Source: Chitinophagales bacterium (lineage in GTDB: Bacteria; Bacteroidota; Bacteroidia; Chitinophagales; JADIYW01). Taken from it: a stretch of 56,961 nt of DNA. Of the stretch, positions 1 to 6,836 are shown piece after piece (the first letter of the stretch is position 1; every line of letters starts with the position of its first letter). The notes under the pieces were generated by a model. It was not told the DNA's origin and did not search any database. It saw only the letters and a list, made by a program, of their open reading frames with translations. The stretch is from the NCBI GenBank assembly GCA_017984135.1, contig JAGNZZ010000014.1, positions 1-56,961 of the forward strand, in the 5' to 3' direction. The translations under genes and the position numbers were made by a program.

Positions 1-12
1 ATAACTTCCACA

Positions 13-525
13 CTATTTAAACCAACTTGAATATTTTACATAATTATTGGCGATGCGCTCATTTTGATTTTTAAATGTCGCTTCGTCTAATTGCTTTACT
101 TTCTTAGCAGGTACACCGGCATAAATGCTTCCGGCTTCTACTCTTGTATTTTCCAACACTACTGCTCCAGCCGCTATTAAGGCATTTTTTTCAATGTAAC
201 AATTATCCATCACAATGGCACCCATGCCTATTAATACATTATCTTCAATGGTGCAACCATGCACCAAAGCATTATGTCCAATAGATACATTATCGCCAAT
301 AACTACTTTTGTTTTTTGATAAGTGCAATGCAAGATAGCACCATCTTGTATGTTCACTTTGTTTCCGATACGAATAGTGTTTACATCACCACGCACCACC
401 GCATTGAACCAAATACTACAATCATTTCCCATTTCTACATCGCCCACAATCGTGGCATTTGGTGCTAAAAAACAATTTTCACCCAGCTTGGGTGTTATCT
501 CATTACAGGGAAGTATTAATGCCAT
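13..525 (-). CDS. Gamma-class carbonic anhydrase family protein (left-handed beta-helix)
   Basis: The 170-residue protein is built of hexapeptide repeats (runs such as IGDNVSIGHNALVHG) that form a left-handed beta-helix, the fold of gamma-carbonic anhydrases and the YrdA/PaaY group. The three histidines that bind the metal in this family are visible at about residues 66, 84 and 89. The family hydrates CO2 or acts as an acyl-CoA-linked accessory protein; the sequence does not decide which. There is no signal peptide, so it should be cytoplasmic. The length matches the family (about 170-175). The gene ends 12 bases inside the window edge and is complete. A TAAATTTG box on the minus strand at 579..572 could serve it, although that lies inside the neighbouring small lipoprotein ORF. 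Confidence 0.9.
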   Translation of the reverse strand: MALILPCNEITPKLGENCFLAPNATIVGDVEMGNDCSIWFNAVVRGDVNTIRIGNKVNIQDGAILHCTYQKTKVVIGDNVSIGHNALVHGCTIEDNVLIGMGAIVMDNCYIEKNALIAAGAVVLENTRVEAGSIYAGVPAKKVKQLDEATFKNQNERIANNYVKYSSWFK

Positions 526-545
526 TTTTTTTATAAATTTATACT

Positions 546-740
546 ATGTTACAATTAAAAATTAAAAATTTCAAATTTAAGTTTGTGCTTGTTTTTTTGA
601 TGACCTGTTTATTAAATAGTTGCGCGGCCTACAAAGCCAAAAAATGTGGCTGTCCAACGTTTAGCACTACCCAAAAATCAACCATCCTTGGAGCCGATAT
701 AAATACCCAACAAAATAATAAGCAAGCCCAAAATATGTAA
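546..740 (+). CDS. Small hypothetical lipoprotein
   Basis: The 64-residue ORF begins with a basic stretch and a hydrophobic run ending in a lipobox (LLNSC, Cys at residue 26), so it should be a lipoprotein. The mature part is only about 38 residues, with a short motif CGCPTF followed by a polar tail. Tiny lipoproteins of this kind occur in Bacteroidota, but I know no function. The last 63 bases overlap the 3' end of the convergent transporter gene on the other strand. A start at 600 would leave too short a signal peptide, so 546 is preferred. The lipobox is the main reason to believe it is real. Confidence 0.55.
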   Translation: MLQLKIKNFKFKFVLVFLMTCLLNSCAAYKAKKCGCPTFSTTQKSTILGADINTQQNNKQAQNM

Positions 741-1604
741 ATGCATTATTTTTTCTCCTATAAATAAACCTATCATTATGGACACAAATGGAATAACATA
801 CGTTGTCATCGTAGCAAATAATGCGGAGGTTCGTTGAGTTAAAATATTAAAATATACTTGTGCAATGGCTGTTCCAAAAATTCCCAATAACAATAAATAT
901 TTTAAAGAATGCCAACAATATAATGGCTCCGCAATAATTTTTTGAATGGCTCCGGAATAAATTAAATAGGCTAAGCAAAATAGGCCAACAAAAAAATATT
1001 GCCACAAGGCAACATGAATGGGATGTTCTTTTTGAAAATAATATTTAAAAAGATTTGCATTTAAACCATACGAAATAGTAGCCAATAAGGGCAATAAAAT
1101 ATACCAATTTATAGTTTCAATTTTTTGATTAGATAATACAATAATTAAAGTACCAACAATGCCAACTGCAACGCCAATTATTTTTCGTTGAGTCATGATA
1201 ATACCAAAAAAAATAGTACCTATACACAATGCAAATAATGGTGTCGTAGAGTTCATGATGCCAGAAAGCGCACTTTCAATTTTGGCACCTGCTGTGCAAA
1301 ACAACAACGCCGGAATAAGATTGCCAAATAAGCCTAAAAATGGAATTAATTTTAGTTTTTGAGGTTCTATTTTTAGCTTGTTTCGTCGAATAATAATGAA
1401 TGGAATAAATGTAAAAAATGCAATCACCATTCTAAATGCGGCTACATCTACAGGCGAGAAAACTTCCAATCCTTTTTTAATAAAGAAAAAGGAAAATCCC
1501 CAAATAATGGATAAGCCCAAAAAAACCAACCAGTCAAATAAGGTAATAGTTGTTTTCTTCGGCTTTTTTGTTTCAAAAGGCGTATCTAAAGCATCTGCAG
1601 ACAT
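678..1604 (-). CDS. EamA/DMT family transporter
   Basis: The protein of about 308 residues has roughly ten hydrophobic segments in two homologous halves, the layout of drug/metabolite (EamA) exporters. The first half opens with the family-typical stretch WGFSFFFIKKGL and the C-terminal half ends in a short basic tail. The substrate cannot be predicted. The reading frame is open back to a TTG at 1607, but the ATG at 1604 is preferred. A TACCTTTG box with a TTG element 18 bases upstream places predicted transcription start exactly on that ATG. The 3' end overlaps the small convergent lipoprotein ORF by 63 bases. Confidence 0.88.
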   Translation of the reverse strand: MSADALDTPFETKKPKKTTITLFDWLVFLGLSIIWGFSFFFIKKGLEVFSPVDVAAFRMVIAFFTFIPFIIIRRNKLKIEPQKLKLIPFLGLFGNLIPALLFCTAGAKIESALSGIMNSTTPLFALCIGTIFFGIIMTQRKIIGVAVGIVGTLIIVLSNQKIETINWYILLPLLATISYGLNANLFKYYFQKEHPIHVALWQYFFVGLFCLAYLIYSGAIQKIIAEPLYCWHSLKYLLLLGIFGTAIAQVYFNILTQRTSALFATMTTYVIPFVSIMIGLFIGEKIMHLHILGLLIILLGIYIGSKDG

Positions 1605-1610
1605 CAATCA

Positions 1611-1618
1611 CAAAGGTA
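1611..1618 (-). promoter_or_regulatory. -7 promoter box of the EamA gene (leaderless geometry)
   Basis: On the minus strand the box reads TACCTTTG, with TTG at 1639..1637, 18 bases upstream. Six bases separate the G from the ATG at 1604. In Bacteroidota promoters that G is position -7, so transcription would start on the A of the start codon. Confidence 0.55.
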
Positions 1619-1659
1619 TCGAATTTCTAAGTTTGGCAAGTATTTTGTACTTTTAAGGT

Positions 1660-2142
1660 ATGAACAAATTTTTACTTTCCGTCCTTATTTTTTGTTTGCG
1701 TATGCAAGCGCAGGCTCAAAGTACTATTCCAATTCTTAATTTAGACGAGCTTAAAAATAGATATACACAACAGAACGATACTACGTATATCGTTAATTTT
1801 TTTGCCACTTGGTGTGGCCCATGTATTCAAGAAATGCCTATGTTGAATAAATTTTATGAAGAACACCGAAATACCAATATCCAACTTATTTTTATCAGCT
1901 TAGATAATCCAAGCTATATAAAAAAATTACCCAATAAAATGCAAAAATTAGGTGTGCAAGCGCCGGTTTATTTATTGAAAGCCAATAGTGATTACTCATG
2001 GTTGCCACAGGTGGATAGCAGATGGCAAGGCAGTATTCCTGCCACATTAGTCGTGAATCATGCAAAAAAAGTGAAAGCATTTTTAGAAACACCATTAGAA
2101 AAAGGCCAACTCGAAACGTATCTTCAAAAATTAGGATTATAA
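1660..2142 (+). CDS. TlpA-like periplasmic thiol-disulfide oxidoreductase
   Basis: The 160-residue protein starts with a signal peptide ending near AQAQ (about residue 20). It continues with a thioredoxin fold containing the active-site motif WCGPC (about residues 51-55) and a cis-proline context SIPATLV near residue 128. Such TlpA/ResA-like proteins reduce or exchange disulfides in the periplasm, for example in cytochrome maturation. The specific client is unknown. It stands alone, followed 33 bases later by a DUF4403-like gene in the same direction. The length is normal for a minimal exported thioredoxin. Confidence 0.88.
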   Translation: MNKFLLSVLIFCLRMQAQAQSTIPILNLDELKNRYTQQNDTTYIVNFFATWCGPCIQEMPMLNKFYEEHRNTNIQLIFISLDNPSYIKKLPNKMQKLGVQAPVYLLKANSDYSWLPQVDSRWQGSIPATLVVNHAKKVKAFLETPLEKGQLETYLQKLGL

Positions 2143-2159
2143 CTCCAAAAACAAATTTG

Positions 2160-2167
2160 TAATTTTG
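2160..2167 (+). promoter_or_regulatory. Possible -7 box (TAATTTTG) before the DUF4403-like gene
   Basis: TAATTTTG matches TAnnTTTG. Eight bases separate it from the ATG at 2176, so the predicted leader is only about two bases. No TTG element is seen 17-23 bases upstream, which keeps confidence low. Confidence 0.3.
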
Positions 2168-2175
2168 CCTTTAGA

Positions 2176-3003
2176 ATGAGCATATTTGAACGTATTCTTG
2201 GAGAAAGTTTATTTGTCAACGCTTGGAAACAAGTACGTCAATACCTTTTCGCCGAAGGCAGATTTAAGCAACTCATTTCACTTCAACCGATTGATATTTT
2301 TGAAGAAGAATCCGAAATAGACATTGATGGTGCTTGTGTAAAATTAAGGATTAGCAGTGATGTCGATAATATCATGCGTCGCGGTATTCAACGAACCATT
2401 CATTTTTTAAAATTTAATCCATCTGAAAAATTAGAAGATTATGGCTTCGATATTAAAATTGATGCTCAAATGTCATTTAAAGATATAAATACGTTTTTTA
2501 ATGCCAATTTTGCGAATGTCAATTATCCTATTTATTCCAACAAAGTCGATTTATGTATAGAAAATTTTGAATTTAACAACGATGGTATAAATGCCAAAGC
2601 CAAAATTCCATTGAAATTGCAAACGCACTGGTGGTTTTACAAACGTAGCATTTCTGTAAATACTTTTTTAAATGCCACTATTGTTTATGGTGATCCTAAA
2701 AATATAATCCGCACCCATCGCCTTAGATATGAAATTAAAACGAAAAATTTTTTAGTTAAATGGGTGGAAAATTATTACCATACTCAAATACTACAATTTT
2801 TAAACGAATTATTAACGTATAATTTTAGAGAAGAATTAATGCATGTAAAAGAACATGCACAAGCACAAATAGATGAATTACAAAGCCAAACGAATTGGAT
2901 TAAAGGCACTATAAAACAAGTAGAATTAGACAATCTTGAAATTGGAGAAAATGGAATTAAAGCCTTATTTTTGGCTGAAGGGAAAATATATTTAACTAAT
3001 TAG
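2176..3003 (+). CDS. DUF4403-like hypothetical protein
   Basis: The protein has 275 residues, no signal peptide and no membrane segment. The C-terminal third (about residues 205-275) has a helical stretch followed by a beta-rich end that resembles the last part of DUF4403 proteins (a 'gikalflaeGkiyl' type ending). DUF4403 proteins are usually exported and about 450 residues long, so this is at best a short cytoplasmic relative. No catalytic motif is visible and the function is unknown. It lies 33 bases after the TlpA-like gene and 20 bases before the epimerase, so the three may be cotranscribed. The family assignment is tentative. Confidence 0.6.
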   Translation: MSIFERILGESLFVNAWKQVRQYLFAEGRFKQLISLQPIDIFEEESEIDIDGACVKLRISSDVDNIMRRGIQRTIHFLKFNPSEKLEDYGFDIKIDAQMSFKDINTFFNANFANVNYPIYSNKVDLCIENFEFNNDGINAKAKIPLKLQTHWWFYKRSISVNTFLNATIVYGDPKNIIRTHRLRYEIKTKNFLVKWVENYYHTQILQFLNELLTYNFREELMHVKEHAQAQIDELQSQTNWIKGTIKQVELDNLEIGENGIKALFLAEGKIYLTN

Positions 3004-3023
3004 GAAAGCAACGCACTCATATT

Positions 3024-4007
3024 ATGTACAAACAAGCTTTACATTCAACTCCAGTAGAAAATAAACATTTTTTAGTAACAGGTGGCGCCGGATTTATTGG
3101 CTCTAATATCACTGAATATTTATTGCAACACGGCGCAAAAGTTCGTGTGTTTGATAATTTAGCCACCGGAAATATCAACAATTTAAACGAATTTAAAAAC
3201 CATCCTAATTTTGAGTTTTTTGAAGGAGATTTGCGTCATCCAAATGATTGCGCACAAGCAGTGAAAGCAATCGATGCCGTTTGTCATCAAGCTGCCATTG
3301 GTTCAGTACCTCGTTCTATTAAAGATCCAATTACCAGTAATGATGTAAATGTAAGTGGTTTTGTAAATATGCTCACCGCTGCCCAACAAGCAGGCATCAA
3401 ACGTTTTGTATATGCATCGTCCTCTTCCGTTTATGGTGATGAACCGAATTTGCCTAAAAAAGAAGAAAAAATAGGCAATCCACTATCGCCGTATGCGGTT
3501 ACCAAATGCACGAATGAAGTTTATGCCAATGTGTTTGCACGTTGCTATAATATGGAATTAATTGGCTTGCGTTATTTTAATGTGTTTGGTCCAAAGCAAG
3601 ATCCGTATGGTGAATATGCTGCGGTAATGCCATTATTCATAAAAGCCTTATGGCAAGATGAAGCGCCTTTTATAAATGGCGATGGCAATCAAACGCGTGA
3701 TTTTACGTATGTACACAATGCAGTGCAAGCAAATATATTAGGCCTAACGACCACGAATGCGCATGCTTACAATCAAGCATATAATGTGGCTTTTGGCGAG
3801 CGATTTACCATTAACCAAATGTATGATTCGATTGCTGCCTATTTACAAAAAGAAATAAAAGCCATACACCGTGAGCCACGTGCCGGCGATATCCGAGACT
3901 CATTAGCCGATATTTCTAAAGCAAAAAATTTATTAGGTTATCAACCTCAATATTCCTTTAATCAAGGTTTACCACTTACCATTGAGTATTTTAAATCGAT
4001 ATTTTAG
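3024..4007 (+). CDS. NAD-dependent UDP-sugar 4-epimerase (SDR family, WbpP/TviC-like)
   Basis: The 327-residue protein is an extended short-chain dehydrogenase. It has the nucleotide-binding motif GGAGFIG at residues 20-26, the serine cluster ASSSSVYGD around residue 133 and the catalytic pair Y157/K161 in SPYAVTK. Sequence features such as GSVPRSIKDP and RYFNVFGPKQDP are typical of UDP-N-acetylglucosamine 4-epimerases used for surface polysaccharides. It should interconvert UDP-GlcNAc and UDP-GalNAc or their uronates in the cytoplasm; the exact substrate is inferred. The length is normal. No polysaccharide cluster surrounds it. It converges on the HMA gene with a 14-base gap. Confidence 0.85.
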   Translation: MYKQALHSTPVENKHFLVTGGAGFIGSNITEYLLQHGAKVRVFDNLATGNINNLNEFKNHPNFEFFEGDLRHPNDCAQAVKAIDAVCHQAAIGSVPRSIKDPITSNDVNVSGFVNMLTAAQQAGIKRFVYASSSSVYGDEPNLPKKEEKIGNPLSPYAVTKCTNEVYANVFARCYNMELIGLRYFNVFGPKQDPYGEYAAVMPLFIKALWQDEAPFINGDGNQTRDFTYVHNAVQANILGLTTTNAHAYNQAYNVAFGERFTINQMYDSIAAYLQKEIKAIHREPRAGDIRDSLADISKAKNLLGYQPQYSFNQGLPLTIEYFKSIF

Positions 4008-4021
4008 AGAAAATAATCAAC

Positions 4022-4219
4022 TTAAACTTTTTCAGGATATCCAATTTCCGCTAATTTTTTGCTTATTATTTCCCGTTCAATAGATGCTTCAACGCGTACC
4101 GTTTTGTCTTGCAAATTAATGTCAATGTGCTCAATGCCATCCATCTTCTCTAATGCAGCTTGTATGTTGCTCACACAACCACCACATTTCATATTTTCTA
4201 CTGTTATTTGATAGGTCAT
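4022..4219 (-). CDS. HMA-domain protein (copper-chaperone type)
   Basis: The whole 65-residue protein is one heavy-metal-associated domain with the metal-binding motif MKCGGC (Cys12 and Cys15). Free-standing HMA proteins of this size usually bind Cu(I) and hand it to a P-type ATPase, or act as metal buffers. No ATPase or CopY-type regulator is nearby, so the partner is unknown. A minus-strand TAACTTTG box at 4252..4245 would give a leader of about 19 bases. The ATG at 4219 fits the family's usual N-terminus. Confidence 0.88.
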   Translation of the reverse strand: MTYQITVENMKCGGCVSNIQAALEKMDGIEHIDINLQDKTVRVEASIEREIISKKLAEIGYPEKV

Positions 4220-4310
4220 TTTTTTTTCTTTAAATTTTAAGTTTCAAAGTTACCCATTTTAATATCAACAACATAAAAGGCAATAAATGGTTTAATAATT
4301 TTATAACAGC

Positions 4311-4334
4311 ATAAAAGTACTATAATACTTTTAT
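4311..4334. promoter_or_regulatory. 24-bp perfect palindrome, candidate operator of the stress module
   Basis: The left arm ATAAAAGTA (4311-4319) is the exact reverse complement of the right arm TACTTTTAT (4326-4334), with a six-base spacer CTATAA. Its centre is about 40 bases before the transcription start predicted from the TATATTTG box, so it covers the -33 region. That position suits either a repressor (for example the Rrf2 protein encoded at the end of the cluster) or a class-II type activator. The half-site does not match the classic FNR/DNR core TTGAT. Confidence 0.6.
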
Positions 4335-4348
4335 TTCAAAAATAAGTG

Positions 4349-4356
4349 TATATTTG
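4349..4356 (+). promoter_or_regulatory. -7 promoter box of the hemerythrin/DUF2249 module
   Basis: TATATTTG matches TAnnTTTG. Predicted transcription start is near 4363, giving a leader of about 31 bases before the ATG at 4394. The box contradicts an upstream start at 4346, which would lie inside the promoter. Confidence 0.6.
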
Positions 4357-4393
4357 TATTCTAATTCATTTAAAAATTTTAAAATTATATAGT

Positions 4394-5890
4394 ATGCAAG
4401 CAGTAAAAGAAACAGTTATAAATGTGCAAGAAATTGAGCCACCATTTAGACATTCCACCATTTTCCAAGTGTTTGATGATTTACAAGAAGGAGAAAGTTT
4501 GGTGATACATAACAACCATGATCCGCTTCCGGTTTATCATCAATTAATCAATATGCGTGGGGACGTTTTAAGTTGGGAATATTTACAAGAAGGCCCAGAA
4601 TGGTGGGACATTCGCGTAACTAAAAAACCAAGAGCAGCGCAACAATATTTCAGAACAAAACAAGGGGAAATTGTATTAAATATTCCGGCAATTGAACCTA
4701 AACTTAAACATCCTACTATTTTTAAAGTATTTGATCATATTCAAGAAAATGATTCTTTTGTCATTCATAACGACCATGATCCAAAACCGGTATATTACCA
4801 ATTATTAGGCGAACGCGGCGACACTTTTAAATGGGAATATTTACAAGAAGGACCGGAATGGTGGGATGTGCGCATAACGAAATATGCAGCCACGCAAACA
4901 TCAACAGAAAAAGAAACACCTACAGTAAATAATGAACCTTCACAAACAGCATCATCCAAGGAACGAATCATTGATGTTCCTTCCATTGAGCCTAAATTAA
5001 AACATCCTACCATTTTTCAAGTTTTTGACGAATTAAAGGCTGGAGAAAGTTTAATCATTCATAATGACCACGATCCTAAACCCGTGTATTATCAGCTATT
5101 AGGCGAACGTGGTGATGTATTTATCTGGGAATATTTAGAGCAAGGTCCTGAATGGTGGGACGTTCGTGTGACTAAAAAAGGAGCAAACGACCATCAAACT
5201 ATTGGACAAATTGCCGCAAAAGATTTACGTAAAGCAGAAGTATTTAAAAAATATGGCATTGATTTTTGTTGTGGCGGTAAAAAAACAGTACGCGAAGCGT
5301 GTGCAGAAAAAGGAATAGATGCCACTATCGTGGAACAAGAATTACAACAACCTGTACAAACAATAACATCGGGAAATATGAATTTCGATGAATGGAATGT
5401 AGATTTCTTAGCTGATTATATTGTGAATACACATCATAACTATGTTCGAAAATACCTTCCGGAAATTACAGGTTATGCAGCAAAAGTTGCACAAGTACAC
5501 GGCGACAAACATCCTGAATTACTTAAAATAAATGAATTGGTAAGTGCCATAAACAAAGAGCTTTCCGCTCATTTAGTGGAAGAAGAAACAAGCTTATTTC
5601 CATTAATAAAAGAAATAGTTAAAGCAAAAAATGCCAATTCAACTTGGGAACAAAAAGGAACTTTCAGCACTTTAGTGCATCAAACAGAAGCAGAACACAC
5701 ACAGGTTGGAAAATATGTAGAAGAGATTAGAACCTTGAGCCATCAATATGCCATTCCGGAAGATGCTTGCTCCAGTTATAAATTATTATTTAAGATGTTG
5801 GTGGAATTTGAATCCGATTTATTTGTACACATCCATTTAGAAAATAATATCTTATTTGTGAAAGCAAAAGAATTGGAAAATTCAATCTAA
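4394..5890 (+). CDS. DUF2249 x3 - ScdA_N (DUF542) - hemerythrin fusion, Ric/ScdA-like iron-sulfur repair protein
   Basis: The 498-residue protein contains three near-identical DUF2249 units (about residues 8-77, 93-163 and 192-262), each with IHN-HDP-PVY and GPEWWD motifs. A ScdA_N/DUF542 segment with the Cys-Cys motif GIDFCCGGKK (about 268-320) and a hemerythrin-like four-helix domain (about 335-495) follow. The last carries di-iron-type ligands in THHNY, SAHLVEEE, LVHQTEAEH and HIHLEN. Ric/ScdA/YtfE proteins repair iron-sulfur clusters damaged by nitric oxide or oxidants. DUF2249 is a poorly understood companion domain. The ATG at 4394 is preferred over 4346 because a promoter box lies between them. 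It heads the gene cluster that ends with an Rrf2 regulator. Confidence 0.9.
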   Translation: MQAVKETVINVQEIEPPFRHSTIFQVFDDLQEGESLVIHNNHDPLPVYHQLINMRGDVLSWEYLQEGPEWWDIRVTKKPRAAQQYFRTKQGEIVLNIPAIEPKLKHPTIFKVFDHIQENDSFVIHNDHDPKPVYYQLLGERGDTFKWEYLQEGPEWWDVRITKYAATQTSTEKETPTVNNEPSQTASSKERIIDVPSIEPKLKHPTIFQVFDELKAGESLIIHNDHDPKPVYYQLLGERGDVFIWEYLEQGPEWWDVRVTKKGANDHQTIGQIAAKDLRKAEVFKKYGIDFCCGGKKTVREACAEKGIDATIVEQELQQPVQTITSGNMNFDEWNVDFLADYIVNTHHNYVRKYLPEITGYAAKVAQVHGDKHPELLKINELVSAINKELSAHLVEEETSLFPLIKEIVKAKNANSTWEQKGTFSTLVHQTEAEHTQVGKYVEEIRTLSHQYAIPEDACSSYKLLFKMLVEFESDLFVHIHLENNILFVKAKELENSI

Positions 5891-5896
5891 AAAAAT

Positions 5897-5929
5897 CTTG
5901 CCGTCTTATAATGAAAATAAGACGGCAAG
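5897..5929 (+). terminator. Perfect 13-bp hairpin after the hemerythrin gene
   Basis: CTTGCCGTCTTAT (5897-5909) pairs without mismatch with 5917-5929 around a seven-base loop AATGAAA. An A-run precedes it and only a weak TTGATTT follows. It could end or attenuate transcription, or protect the 3' end of the first message, before the next gene at 6006. Confidence 0.65.
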
Positions 5930-5938
5930 TTGATTTAA

Positions 5939-5958
5939 GCAATGAATGGCAATGAATG
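5939..5958 (+). repeat. 10-bp tandem duplication (2 copies)
   Basis: GCAATGAATG occurs twice back to back just after the hairpin and before the gene at 6006. It is short and may be a chance slippage product; no function is evident. Confidence 0.6.
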
Positions 5959-6005
5959 CCTCGTTTTCAATTACCTTTATAATGGAATGAACTAAACTGT
6001 AAGTC

Positions 6006-6830
6006 ATGCTAATAAATGCACAAACAAAAATAGCGACGCTATTAAAACACCATCCGGACGCTTTAGAAACTATTGTAAAATTAAGTCCTGATTTTAAGAA
6101 GCTACGCAATCCAATTTTACGAAAATTGATGGCTGGCAGAACCAGCATTGCAATGGCTTCAAAAATAGGTGGATGCCAACCAGAAGATTTTTTTAAAGCA
6201 TTAATTCCATTAGGTTTTGAAATAGATGCTCATTCTCAACCCGAAGAAAAACCAAAAATAAACCAACCTACACCAGAATATTTAAAGCAAGTAGCATCCA
6301 ATAAAATTATCAATTTTGATGTGCGTGCAATGTTGGCTGCCGGTGATGATCCATTAAAAGAAATTCAACATAAAATAAAACAACTTCAAACGGATGAAGT
6401 ACTATTAATTGTCAATACATTTGAACCGGTTCCATTAATTAAATTATTGGAAAAACAAGGATTTGAAACGTATGTGAAACAAGTGGATGAGCAAACGATT
6501 GAAACGTATTTTTATACTACAAAAAATAAGCAAGCGCAGTCTATAGAAATTGAAAAAACAACAAACAACGACGCTGCTGATTGGCATCAATTACTTTCTA
6601 AGTTTGAAAATAAATTAGTGGAAATTGATGTGCGACATTTGGAAATGCCCATGCCTATGATGTCCATTTTAGAAGCCCTCGAATCCTTGCCATCCGACAA
6701 AGCATTGTACGTGCATCATAAACGAATTCCCGTATTTTTACTGACAGAATTAAAAGATAGAAATTTTGAATTTAGAATAAAAGAAATCGATGCAACGGAA
6801 GTATTTTTACTAATTTTTAAACAAACATAA
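6006..6830 (+). CDS. DUF1858 - DUF2249 - DUF2249 protein
   Basis: The 274-residue cytoplasmic protein starts with a DUF1858-like helical domain (about residues 3-70, LLKHHPDALETIV ... GGCQPEDFFKAL). This relative of ScdA_N carries only one cysteine. Two divergent DUF2249 units follow (about 103-172, starting NFDVRAML, and 205-272, starting EIDVRHLE). DUF2249 proteins are repeatedly found with hemerythrins, NO reductases and Rrf2 regulators, but their biochemical role is not settled. It is followed after six bases by the membrane protein gene, so the two are surely cotranscribed. Compared with the preceding gene, the DUF2249 copies here have diverged and lost the EWWD motif, which suggests a different role. 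Confidence 0.82.
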   Translation: MLINAQTKIATLLKHHPDALETIVKLSPDFKKLRNPILRKLMAGRTSIAMASKIGGCQPEDFFKALIPLGFEIDAHSQPEEKPKINQPTPEYLKQVASNKIINFDVRAMLAAGDDPLKEIQHKIKQLQTDEVLLIVNTFEPVPLIKLLEKQGFETYVKQVDEQTIETYFYTTKNKQAQSIEIEKTTNNDAADWHQLLSKFENKLVEIDVRHLEMPMPMMSILEALESLPSDKALYVHHKRIPVFLLTELKDRNFEFRIKEIDATEVFLLIFKQT

Positions 6831-6836
6831 AATAGG

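Noticed and set aside
1641-1647. TATTTTG as a promoter of the TlpA-like gene
   Set aside because: It is one base short of TAnnTTTG and its distance to the start does not match the other promoters.
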